This document shows, piece by piece, positions 1-5,591 of a stretch of 5,591 nt of DNA. A program made the translations under genes and the position numbers. Location of the stretch: contig JABHEX010000239.1 in assembly GCA_018676385.1 (NCBI GenBank), positions 1-5,591 of the forward strand, read 5' to 3'. The stretch's first letter is position 1. Every line of letters starts with the position of its first letter. The DNA is from Akkermansiaceae bacterium. GTDB lineage: Bacteria > Verrucomicrobiota > Verrucomicrobiia > Verrucomicrobiales > Akkermansiaceae. The notes under the pieces are model-generated. The model did not search any database and was not told the origin of the DNA. It was given only the letters and a program-made list of their open reading frames with translations.

Positions 1-26
1 AGGTTCGATTCCTCTCGCGCGCACCA
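1..26 (+). tRNA. tRNA 3' end (partial, identity unresolved)
   Basis: The window opens inside the T arm of a tRNA. The T loop TTCGATT is preceded by AGG (the end of the 5' T stem) and followed by CCTCT (the 3' T stem), then by a 7-base acceptor strand CGCGCGC, discriminator A and an encoded CCA. The full gene should therefore begin upstream with GCGCGCG. The anticodon lies outside the window, so the amino acid cannot be read. A GC-only acceptor with discriminator A does not settle the isotype. The tRNA is transcribed towards clpX, so the two units converge. Confidence 0.88.
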
Positions 27-38
27 TTGGGGACATCG

Positions 39-64
39 CTTACTCGACACGTAATGAGTTTTTT
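39..64 (+). terminator. weak candidate terminator of the tRNA
   Basis: Twelve bases past the CCA there is a short, weak fold. Either TTAC/GTAA (40-43 with 51-54) or ACTC/GAGT (42-45 with 56-59) can pair, and a run of six T follows at 59-64. The position and T run suit an intrinsic terminator for the tRNA transcript, but a 4-bp stem is much weaker than usual. The call rests mainly on the T run and its location. Confidence 0.25.
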
Positions 65-109
65 GTGGGCACCTAGTTATCTCGTGCCAGCTAACATTTC
101 GGCTGTTCT

Positions 110-152
110 CACTGACCGCTGGGTGTTCAGCGGATTTCTGACTGGCTCAGTG
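110..152. repeat. inverted repeat in the tRNA/clpX convergent spacer
   Basis: A perfect 6-bp inverted repeat, CCGCTG (116-121) and CAGCGG (128-133), has a 6-base loop. Directly outside its left arm CACTGA (110-115) can pair with TCAGTG (147-152), leaving a 13-base bulge on the right. It lies between the converging tRNA and clpX, where a bidirectional transcription stop would be expected. No T run follows it in either direction, so it is not a canonical intrinsic terminator. The rest of 27-188 shows no gene that I can support. Confidence 0.35.
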
Positions 153-188
153 CTGTGCACCTGCTGCCGGACTACTGATCCTAGACGT

Positions 189-1463
189 TTAAGCAGCGTC
201 AGCACGTTTCCTGCGAAGGATCGGGGGCTTGTTGCCCTCGACCACGGCACGGTTGATGGTAACTGATTCAATATTGTCGCGTCCAGGGACCTCATACATC
301 ACATTGAGCATGATTTTCTCGAAGATTGCACGCAGTGCCCGTGCTCCGGTTCCACGTCTGACAGCTTCTTCGGCAAGAGCCGTTAGGCCATCCTTAGTCA
401 CTTTGAGTTTGACGCCATTCATGGCGAGCAGTTTGGAATATTGTTTAATAAGTGCATTTTTTGGTTCGGTTAGCACTTTGATTAGCTCGTTGACCGTCAG
501 TTCGCGAAGGGAGGAAATAATGGGGAGTCGGCCAATGAATTCGGGGATGAGGCCAAAATGGAGAAGGTCTTCAGGTTCTGCCTTTTCGAATAAGTTTATG
601 TTCTCGGTATTGAGTTCGTCCTCTGTTGCTTCTCCCTCGTGAAAACCGAGAACGTGTTTACCTAAGCGGCGGCTGATGATGTCATTGATGCCCACAAATG
701 CACCACCACAAATAAAGAGAATTTTCTCAGTGTTTACCTGAATGTATTCTTGTTGGGGGTGTTTACGGCCGCCTTGTGGTGGAACGTTACAGATAGTTCC
801 CTCGAGAATTTTAAGAAGTGCTTGTTGCACACCCTCACCGGAGACGTCGCGAGTAATCGATACGTTTTGGGTAGTGCGCCCAATCTTATCAATTTCATCA
901 ACGTAAATGATACCACGCTCAGCGCGCTCGACATCAAAGTCGGCGGATTGGAGCAGGCGTAGGATGATGTTTTCAACATCATCGCCTACGTATCCTGCCT
1001 CGGTGAGTGTCGTGGCATCAACAATTGAGAATGGAACGTCCAGAACATTGGCAAGTGTACGGGCTAGTAAAGTCTTGCCGGAGCCTGTAGGCCCGAGCAT
1101 GAGGATGTTCGATTTTTCAATATCAACGTCAACGAACTCCTTTGCAGGGTTTTGGTGGTGTTGGCGAAGGCGCATGTAATGGTTGTAAACGGCAACCGAG
1201 AGCACCTTTTTGGCGTATTCTTGGCCGATGACGAATTCATCAAGTTTACTGTTAATATTGGCGGGTGTGGGGACATCACCTGATGTGATGTGGGTGTCAG
1301 CGACGGTTTGCTTGGGCCCACCGAGCTCTTTTTCTATGATGGATGAGCACACTTCAACGCACTCATTGCATATATAGACGGCGGGACCGGCGATCAGTTT
1401 CTTGACCTCCGAATGGCTTTTGCCACAGAAGGAACACATGGTGAGGTTGGAATTGCGTGCCAT
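189..1463 (-). CDS. clpX: ClpX, ATP-dependent unfoldase subunit of the Clp protease
   Basis: This is a cytosolic hexameric AAA+ unfoldase that recognises tagged substrates (such as ssrA-tagged proteins), unfolds them and threads them into ClpP. At 424 residues it matches the family length. The N-terminal zinc-binding domain has Cys10, Cys13, Cys32 and Cys35. The AAA+ module shows Walker A GPTGSGKT (124-131), pore loop GYVG (157-160), Walker B ending in YVDEID with Asp189/Glu190, an RKH pore loop (233-235), an LGF tripeptide (272-274) at the place of the ClpP-docking IGF loop, the arginine-finger region FIGRLP (Arg312) and a sensor-2 GAR motif (373-375). All key residues are present. The ATG at 1461-1463 is chosen because it puts the zinc finger at the usual distance; no Shine-Dalgarno precedes it. 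It lies downstream of tig and clpP, but a terminator-like hairpin separates it from clpP, so independent or read-through expression is likely. The C-terminus is short and basic (RRKR near the end). Confidence 0.97.
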   Translation of the reverse strand: MARNSNLTMCSFCGKSHSEVKKLIAGPAVYICNECVEVCSSIIEKELGGPKQTVADTHITSGDVPTPANINSKLDEFVIGQEYAKKVLSVAVYNHYMRLRQHHQNPAKEFVDVDIEKSNILMLGPTGSGKTLLARTLANVLDVPFSIVDATTLTEAGYVGDDVENIILRLLQSADFDVERAERGIIYVDEIDKIGRTTQNVSITRDVSGEGVQQALLKILEGTICNVPPQGGRKHPQQEYIQVNTEKILFICGGAFVGINDIISRRLGKHVLGFHEGEATEDELNTENINLFEKAEPEDLLHFGLIPEFIGRLPIISSLRELTVNELIKVLTEPKNALIKQYSKLLAMNGVKLKVTKDGLTALAEEAVRRGTGARALRAIFEKIMLNVMYEVPGRDNIESVTINRAVVEGNKPPILRRKRADAA

Positions 1464-1502
1464 TGTATGTGAGTGGGTAAATCTGGTGGAATAATGGTGT
1501 TG

Positions 1503-1546
1503 AAACTAAAACAGCGTGGGGAAGTATAGTGCTTCCTCCACGCTGT
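1503..1546 (-). terminator. intrinsic terminator between clpP and clpX
   Basis: Read on the minus strand, ACAGCGTGGAGGAAG is followed by a 7-base loop and CTTCCCCACGCTGT, giving a stem of about 14 bp with one bulged base (arms 1532-1546 and 1511-1524). TTTTAGTTT follows immediately, down to 1503. Stem and U-rich tail fit a Rho-independent terminator for transcripts coming from tig-clpP, about 28 bases past the clpP stop. On the plus strand no T run follows, so it acts in the clpP-to-clpX direction only. Read-through would make it an attenuator rather than an absolute stop. Confidence 0.8.
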
Positions 1547-1573
1547 GACAAATGCTTAAAATAACGTATCCGT

Positions 1574-2242
1574 CTATTTCGTGTCATCGCCGGAACCGGC
1601 TTTGGTATCATCTGGAAGCTCTTTGCGGCTTTCCAGTACCTTATCAACAAGTCCATAGGCAGCAGATTCCTCGGCGGACATGTAGTTGTCGCGGTCGGCA
1701 TCTTTCTCTACCTGTTTCTCGGATTTGCCAGTGTGATGAGAGAGGATTTTGTTTAGACGTTTTTTCAGATTGAACATGAATCCGATCGTGCGTTCGACGT
1801 CGGCGGCAGTTCCCTGCGCACCACCTGATACCTGGTGGATCATGACGTGTGAGTTTGGTAGGCAGAATCTTTTGCCTTCGGTTCCCGCAGTGAGCAGCAC
1901 AGCACCCATGGATGCAGCGATACCTATGCAGTAAGTATTCACATCGCAGGTCAGGAACTGCATGGTATCGTAAATTGCTAGTCCTGCCGTGACTGAGCCA
2001 CCGGGAGAGTTGATGTAAATGTGAATGTCCTTCTTTGGGTCCTGCATCTGGAGGAAAAGCATCTGAGCGATCACCGAGTTGGCAACGCCATCGTCGATGC
2101 CAGTTCCAATAAAAATGATGCGGTCCTTGAGTAGGCGTGAATAGATATCAAAAGCACGTTCACCACGGCCATCTGACTCGATGACGGTGGGTATGTAGTA
2201 GTTATTCTTGGGTGTGGAATCCATGTTGTGAGGGATGTTCAT
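1574..2242 (-). CDS. clpP: ClpP, ATP-dependent Clp protease proteolytic subunit
   Basis: This is a serine peptidase (family S14) that assembles as a double-heptamer chamber and degrades proteins fed by ClpX or similar ATPases. The catalytic triad is visible: Ser111 in AASMGA, His136 in VMIHQ and Asp185 in DRDNYMSA. With the ATG at 2240-2242 these numbers equal those of the E. coli precursor, and Pro18 aligns with its Pro18, which supports this start and suggests a short propeptide of about 14 residues. A second ATG at codon 7 is possible. No Shine-Dalgarno precedes either one. The handle and substrate-groove motifs INSPGG and YDTMQF are intact. At 222 residues it is about 15 longer than E. 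coli ClpP. The excess is a polar, acidic C-terminal tail with DDTK twice. It starts 17 bases after tig, so the two are probably co-transcribed, and a terminator hairpin follows. Confidence 0.97.
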   Translation of the reverse strand: MNIPHNMDSTPKNNYYIPTVIESDGRGERAFDIYSRLLKDRIIFIGTGIDDGVANSVIAQMLFLQMQDPKKDIHIYINSPGGSVTAGLAIYDTMQFLTCDVNTYCIGIAASMGAVLLTAGTEGKRFCLPNSHVMIHQVSGGAQGTAADVERTIGFMFNLKKRLNKILSHHTGKSEKQVEKDADRDNYMSAEESAAYGLVDKVLESRKELPDDTKAGSGDDTK

Positions 2243-2259
2243 ATGTTAATCGTTATGAT

Positions 2260-3603
2260 TTAGTCTTCTTCTTTTTCAGTTTCGACCTCTTCTACCTTTG
2301 CGCTGTCTACAAGAAAGTCAATCGCCTTGCCAATCAAGATGGAGTTTCTGATGCTTGAAATGCGGCCTGAGCGTTGTAGATCCTTCATCATAGCCTTGGG
2401 AGCTTTCTTCTGCTGCTGAGCCATTCCGGCTACACGCTGTGCTACCTCGGTGTCAGAAACTTCGATTTTTTCCTCGTTAGCAATTTCCTGGAGAATGAAG
2501 TTTGTCTTCAAGTTATTGCGTGCTTGCTGTTGAGCGGTGGCGACGATAGCGGCTTGGTCAGCGGCGATGTCCTCATCACTCATGCCTGATTGGGCGCCTC
2601 GCTGAACCATTTCGTCGGCACTGCTCTGTGCCTCGGCATTGACCAAATCCTCTGGAAGTGGGAAATCGACTTTGTCCAGTAGTTGTTCAACGATCTGGTT
2701 GACTTTCATTTCCTCGATTTGCTGACCTTTTTGTTGGGTAATCTGCTCGGAGATAAGCTCCTTGAGGTCAGCGACTGTTTTGTCCTTACCAAACTGGAGA
2801 GTCTCGGAAACGAAAGTATCATCAAGTTCTGGTAGCTTCTGCTCTTTGATGCCTTTTACAGTGGCGTCAAATACGATTTCGGTTCCCCTAAGTTCTTCCA
2901 TTGGGAAGTCATCGGCTACAGTACAGGTGATATCTCGCTGTTCGTTCAGCGCCGCACCTTCAAGCTGTTTGGCGAAGCCTGGCAGGAATGCGTCCTCTTT
3001 GAGTTGCACCCAGTAATCCTCCTTGCCTGCGAGAATACCAGCGGGTTTCCCAAGTGCATCTTCAAGCGGCTTTCCGTCGAGTGTAGATGTAAAATCGATC
3101 ACAGCGATATCGTCTGGCTGCAGTGCGCGGTCTTCGATATCTGAGTATTCTGCGTAGCGCTCAAGCACGCCGTCGAGCTCACGCTGGACGTCCTCGTCGG
3201 TTGCTGCTGTTGGCGGAACCTTGATTTCAAGCTCTTTGTAGCTGGGAAGCTCAAAACTGGGTGCAAGGGTAAGCGGCATGGTGAAGCTGAGTGATCCATC
3301 GTCTCCGTGGGTGATGCTTTCTGGCGCGTTAAAATTCAGCACCTTAAGTTCATCATCGTTCTGGATTGCCTCATGGCATGCGGCACTTACCAGACGCTGT
3401 TCGAGCTCTTGTTTGATATCGTTTCCGAATCGCTTTTCGATGACAGTTTGGGGTATTTTACCTGGACGGAATCCGGGGATTTTTGCTTGCGAGCCAAATG
3501 CTTGCACGATTTTTTTGCGTTCGTCCTTGGCTTTGTCGGCGGGGATTTCGGCGCGTAGAGTGGCGGCGCACTCAGCGAGTTGCTTATCAACGGTGATGTT
3601 CAT
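2260..3603 (-). CDS. tig: Trigger factor, ribosome-associated chaperone
   Basis: Trigger factor binds the ribosome near the peptide exit and shields nascent chains; its middle domain belongs to the FKBP-type prolyl isomerases. The 447 residues fit the family. The N-terminal domain (about 1-125) carries the ribosome-binding signature GFRPGKIP at 44-51. The FKBP-like domain (about 160-250) starts with DDIAVIDFTSTLDG and contains LPGFAKQLEG (207-216), then the linker KLPELDDTF (256-264) into the helical C-terminal arms (about 265-440), which are rich in Gln, Ala and Glu. The protein ends in an acidic tail EVETEKEED. The ATG at 3601-3603 is the only sensible start given the family N-terminus (MNITVDKQ). 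It has no Shine-Dalgarno; the bases before it are CCAGCCACC. The order tig-clpP-clpX is widespread in bacteria and pairs folding with degradation. Confidence 0.96.
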   Translation of the reverse strand: MNITVDKQLAECAATLRAEIPADKAKDERKKIVQAFGSQAKIPGFRPGKIPQTVIEKRFGNDIKQELEQRLVSAACHEAIQNDDELKVLNFNAPESITHGDDGSLSFTMPLTLAPSFELPSYKELEIKVPPTAATDEDVQRELDGVLERYAEYSDIEDRALQPDDIAVIDFTSTLDGKPLEDALGKPAGILAGKEDYWVQLKEDAFLPGFAKQLEGAALNEQRDITCTVADDFPMEELRGTEIVFDATVKGIKEQKLPELDDTFVSETLQFGKDKTVADLKELISEQITQQKGQQIEEMKVNQIVEQLLDKVDFPLPEDLVNAEAQSSADEMVQRGAQSGMSDEDIAADQAAIVATAQQQARNNLKTNFILQEIANEEKIEVSDTEVAQRVAGMAQQQKKAPKAMMKDLQRSGRISSIRNSILIGKAIDFLVDSAKVEEVETEKEED

Positions 3604-3645
3604 GGTGGCTGGTAGTAAAAAATAGTCTGCGTAGAGCGGGGCGGC

Positions 3646-3674
3646 AAGCTAGGGGTCATACAGCGAGGAGTCAA
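3646..3674 (-). promoter_or_regulatory. tig: candidate sigma-70-type promoter for tig-clpP
   Basis: On the minus strand TTGACT (3669-3674) matches five of six bases of the -35 consensus. After exactly 17 bases TAGCTT (3646-3651) matches three of six of the -10 consensus. Transcription would start near 3639, giving a leader of about 35 bases before the tig ATG. The -35 and spacing are good and the -10 is poor. It is the best candidate I found in the 205-base spacer, but such matches also occur by chance. Confidence 0.35.
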
Positions 3675-3709
3675 GAACCATGACGCGGATATGTGTCAGG
3701 AAATGAAGG

Positions 3710-3749
3710 GGTATCAGTGCCTTATTGGCGGCAAATTGTGCCAGATACC
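3710..3749. repeat. inverted repeat in the kinase/tig spacer
   Basis: GGTATC (3710-3715) and GATACC (3744-3749) form a perfect 6-bp inverted repeat around a 28-base interior, which can itself pair further (GGCA 3730-3733 with TGCC 3739-3742). It sits upstream of the candidate tig promoter and downstream of the kinase stop. It could be a 3'-end structure of the kinase transcript or a protein-binding site; no T run makes it a clear terminator. Confidence 0.3.
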
Positions 3750-3769
3750 TTGTCCCTCTCTACGCTTTG

Positions 3770-3807
3770 CGTTTTACTAACGCTTTCAAATCGTAAAACG
3801 GATTTGA
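3770..3807. repeat. two overlapping, mutually exclusive inverted repeats after the kinase gene
   Basis: CGTTTTAC (3770-3777) pairs with GTAAAACG (3793-3800), and TCAAATC (3786-3792) pairs with GATTTGA (3801-3807). The second pair encloses the right arm of the first as its loop, so only one can form at a time. They begin directly after the stop codon of the kinase gene. Both stems are AT-rich, and no T run follows on the minus strand, so a terminator role is uncertain. Confidence 0.35.
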
Positions 3808-3808
3808 G

Positions 3809-4936
3809 TTAGTTGTTAATGAGCGCATCGGTCGCAGTGGCGACTATTTGTTGCATTACCTTTTCTTGTTCTTCGATTGACTGCATAAGTTTGAACTGTG
3901 TTCGGCATCGGTCCAGATTATGTCCTTCGCGATGGGTTTTAAAATAGACGTCACCTTGAAGGTAGTCAGTGAGGAAGCGAAGACCGATTTCCAGAGCGAT
4001 AAGTTTTCCAGAAAACGGAAGGTATTCTATTTCCTTGGGAACCAGCATCGAGCCAGCTGTCGAAAGGTATCCCAGGGTGAGCGCCTCGAACATGTCGATA
4101 TCCATAGAGATCTTAGACAGATCACGCTCGTCTTCGGCGCCTGTATTAGTTGCCGTGCGGACCATGTCGCCAAAGTCGTAGAGGGCTAGTCCCGGCATGA
4201 CGGTATCTAGGTCAATGACGCATATGCCTTCGCCTGTATCGTCATCAATCATGACGTTGTTCAGCTTGGTGTCGTTATGGGTGATGCGTTCGGGTAGATC
4301 GCCAGATGCTTGTAGGTCGAGCAGAGTATCCACCACCGATTCGTGATCCTTGGCGAAAGCGATTTCCTTGTGCGCCGATGCCGCCCGCCCGCAGCAGTCT
4401 ATGTCAGCTGCCTGGAGCAGAGCATCATACCTCGACCGAGTGTGATGAAATTGTGGAATAGTCTCGATCAGGCGCGGGGAAGGGAGATCAGCTAGCTGGC
4501 ATTGGAACTGACCGAATGCCTGTGCGGCTTTGTAAGCCTGATCCGTTGATTCAATGATGTCGTAGGTCTTTGCGTTTTCGATAAAAATATAAGCACGCCA
4601 GTAGAGTCCCTCGTTATCGGTGAGGAGATTATCCCCATCAATCGTCGGTATCAAGGTGAGTGTGCGTCGGTCGATATCAGTTGTATTTGTCTGCTGGAGC
4701 TTGTTGTGAATGTGCCGTGTCACACGGGCGATGTTTTCTACCAGTGCCACTGGGTTCTTGAAGATCTCGTGGTTGATCCTTTGAAAAATATATCGAACAG
4801 TCTTATCGCCTTGTTTGATCGACACGGCGTAAGTGTCATTAATATGGCCGCTGCCGTAGGGTTCGCCACCGATAAACTCACCGTTGAGGGAAAATTTGGA
4901 CGCGACGTTCTTGAGCGTGTTGTAGATGCTGTCCAT
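3809..4936 (-). CDS. NahK-like N-acetylhexosamine 1-kinase (APH-fold phosphotransferase)
   Basis: This is a 375-residue kinase of the aminoglycoside-phosphotransferase/choline-kinase fold. It resembles the Bifidobacterium N-acetylhexosamine 1-kinase (NahK/LnpB), which makes GlcNAc-1-P and GalNAc-1-P from the free sugars and ATP. Shared hallmarks are the N-terminal EPYGSGHINDTY (25-36), a nucleotide-loop region; YIFQRIN (49-55); the catalytic loop HNDTKLNN (220-227), with Asp222 the likely base and Asn227 a metal ligand; the metal-binding segment VIDLDTVMPG (240-249); YDFGD (253-257); and the following TGAEDERDLSK. No signal peptide or membrane segment is seen, so it should be cytosolic. The start is the ATG at 4934-4936, which matches the family N-terminus; no Shine-Dalgarno is present. 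nagB lies 49 bases upstream on the same strand, which supports an amino-sugar role. Substrate is inferred; another sugar or sugar alcohol remains possible. The gene symbol is left empty for that reason. Confidence 0.8.
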   Translation of the reverse strand: MDSIYNTLKNVASKFSLNGEFIGGEPYGSGHINDTYAVSIKQGDKTVRYIFQRINHEIFKNPVALVENIARVTRHIHNKLQQTNTTDIDRRTLTLIPTIDGDNLLTDNEGLYWRAYIFIENAKTYDIIESTDQAYKAAQAFGQFQCQLADLPSPRLIETIPQFHHTRSRYDALLQAADIDCCGRAASAHKEIAFAKDHESVVDTLLDLQASGDLPERITHNDTKLNNVMIDDDTGEGICVIDLDTVMPGLALYDFGDMVRTATNTGAEDERDLSKISMDIDMFEALTLGYLSTAGSMLVPKEIEYLPFSGKLIALEIGLRFLTDYLQGDVYFKTHREGHNLDRCRTQFKLMQSIEEQEKVMQQIVATATDALINN

Positions 4937-4940
4937 GTGA

Positions 4941-4978
4941 CCGAAGGCAGGCTTACTTATTTGCCGAGGTAGGCTTGC
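4941..4978. repeat. imperfect direct repeat between nagB and the kinase gene
   Basis: Two copies, CCGAAGGCAGGCTTAC (4941-4956) and CCGAGGTAGGCTTGC (4964-4978), begin 23 bases apart and differ by one deletion and two substitutions. The second copy overlaps a small inverted repeat, TAGGC-TT-GCCTA (4970-4981). Nearly the whole 49-base spacer is taken up by them. A regulator site or a short intercistronic hairpin is possible; a chance duplication cannot be excluded. Confidence 0.4.
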
Positions 4979-4985
4979 CTATTTG

Positions 4986-5591
4986 TTAGGCATCTGCCTG
5001 CCAATCTGGTTTGCCGTCGTAGGTCCAGCGATAGTAGTCAGCCAGACGTAAGTTGGCCGCCGCCGCTTCATCAATAAAGATTTTTGCGGTGGGATGATGC
5101 TGCAGGATCGATGCGGGCACCATGGACGAAACAGGCCCTTCAACCATCGCTGCTACCGCTTCGGCTTTCCCTTCTCCAAAGGCGAGCATGAGGTTCATTC
5201 GCGCGTCCATGATCGTGCCAATCCCCATGGTGATGCAGTGACGAGGGACCTGTGATTCATCACCTTCGAAAAAACGTGCATTGTCGGCCACGGTTTGGCG
5301 CGTTAGGGTTTTGATGCGGGTGCGTGAAGCGAATGATGAAGTGGGTTCGTTGAAGCCGACGTGGCCATCAGAGCCGATGCCTAACACTTGGAGGTCGATG
5401 CCTCCGACATCTTCGATTTTTTTTTCGTATGCAGTGCAGGTGAGCGGAACGTCTGCCGTCATTCCGTCGGGGATGTGGACATTGTTGGGATTGATATTGA
5501 TGTGGTTAAAGAGGTTGTCCCACATGAAGCGGTAATAGGATTGCTCATGTTCTTTTGGCAGTCCGATATACTCATCGAGATTAAAAGTGTG
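4986..5591 (-). CDS. nagB: NagB, glucosamine-6-phosphate deaminase (5' end beyond window)
   Basis: NagB converts glucosamine-6-P to fructose-6-P and ammonia, and can run in reverse; it links amino sugars to glycolysis in the cytosol. The reading frame stays open from the stop at 4986-4988 to the window edge, giving 201 residues; the internal ATG at 5523-5525 is not the start. The first residues, HTFNLDEYIGLPKEH, correspond to about residue 67 of E. coli NagB, so about 66 residues are missing. Catalytic residues are present with exact family spacing: Asp6 (E. coli Asp72), and Asp75, His77 and Glu82 in SDGHVGFNEP (Asp141, His143, Glu148). SRTRIKTLT keeps the residues equivalent to Arg158, Lys160 and Thr161 of the E. 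coli GlcNAc-6-P allosteric site, and both serines at 151-152 are kept, but the C-terminus (LADYYRWTYDG) diverges around E. coli Tyr254. An A9 run lies in the coding strand at 5417-5425. The gene is followed by the NahK-like kinase. Confidence 0.95.
   Translation of the reverse strand, partial: HTFNLDEYIGLPKEHEQSYYRFMWDNLFNHININPNNVHIPDGMTADVPLTCTAYEKKIEDVGGIDLQVLGIGSDGHVGFNEPTSSFASRTRIKTLTRQTVADNARFFEGDESQVPRHCITMGIGTIMDARMNLMLAFGEGKAEAVAAMVEGPVSSMVPASILQHHPTAKIFIDEAAAANLRLADYYRWTYDGKPDWQADA

Noticed and set aside
27..266. 79-codon plus-strand open frame starting with TTG just after the tRNA
   Set aside because: It runs into the antisense of clpX, has no ribosome-binding signal and no recognisable protein feature; it is more likely a chance frame in the spacer.
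229..642. 137-codon open frame on the plus strand
   Set aside because: It lies entirely antisense to clpX, whose protein is unmistakable; the translation is Ser/Arg-rich with no recognisable domain.
1464..1510. Possible clpX promoter between the terminator and the clpX start
   Set aside because: CATTAT resembles a -10 box, but no -35-like hexamer lies at a suitable distance, so I do not call it.
3595..3612. Kozak-like GCCACC directly before the tig ATG
   Set aside because: The gene set, tRNA with encoded CCA and operon layout are bacterial; the match is coincidental.
3278..3625. 115-codon plus-strand open frame
   Set aside because: It is antisense to the N-terminal part of tig and explained by the codon pattern of that gene.
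3730..3743. Sigma-54-like motif on the minus strand (TGGCAC followed by TTGC)
   Set aside because: The distance between the GG and GC elements is 8 bases, two short of the strict spacing needed, and no activator gene is nearby.
1..5591. CRISPR array, insertion sequence, phage or defence genes
   Set aside because: There is no regularly spaced repeat, no terminal inverted repeats and no transposase, integrase or nuclease frame; all long frames are housekeeping or amino-sugar genes or their antisense shadows.

Overview
The window reads as chromosomal DNA of a free-standing bacterium with roughly balanced base composition. All four complete protein genes and the partial one lie on the minus strand; a tRNA whose 3' end opens the window lies on the plus strand. 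None of the four visible start codons has a recognisable Shine-Dalgarno sequence. Together with an amino-sugar kinase/deaminase pair next to a conserved housekeeping cluster, this would fit a Verrucomicrobiota-like (Akkermansia-related) bacterium. That placement is an inference from gene content and general resemblance, not a demonstrated one.

Layout from left to right: the 3' end of a tRNA with encoded CCA (1-26, plus); a 162-base convergent spacer with weak hairpins (27-188); clpX (189-1463, minus); a spacer holding a good intrinsic terminator hairpin (1503-1546); clpP (1574-2242, minus); tig, trigger factor (2260-3603, minus); a 205-base spacer with a candidate tig promoter and several inverted repeats (3604-3808); a sugar kinase of the N-acetylhexosamine 1-kinase (NahK) type (3809-4936, minus); a 49-base spacer with an imperfect direct repeat; and nagB, glucosamine-6-phosphate deaminase (4986 to the window edge, minus, lacking about its first 66 residues).

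In transcription order (right to left) there are two functional blocks. nagB and the kinase form a likely amino-sugar operon: the kinase would phosphorylate free GlcNAc/GalNAc at C1, and NagB interconverts glucosamine-6-P with fructose-6-P plus ammonia. The second block is the widely conserved protein-quality-control order tig-clpP-clpX: a ribosome-bound chaperone, the proteolytic chamber and its AAA+ unfoldase. tig and clpP are 17 bases apart and probably co-transcribed. The hairpin after clpP should uncouple or attenuate clpX expression.

I found no mobile element, CRISPR array, defence gene or obviously new system. The points most worth a second look are the terminator splitting clpP from clpX, the NahK-like kinase beside nagB, the absence of Shine-Dalgarno sequences, and an A9 run inside nagB.
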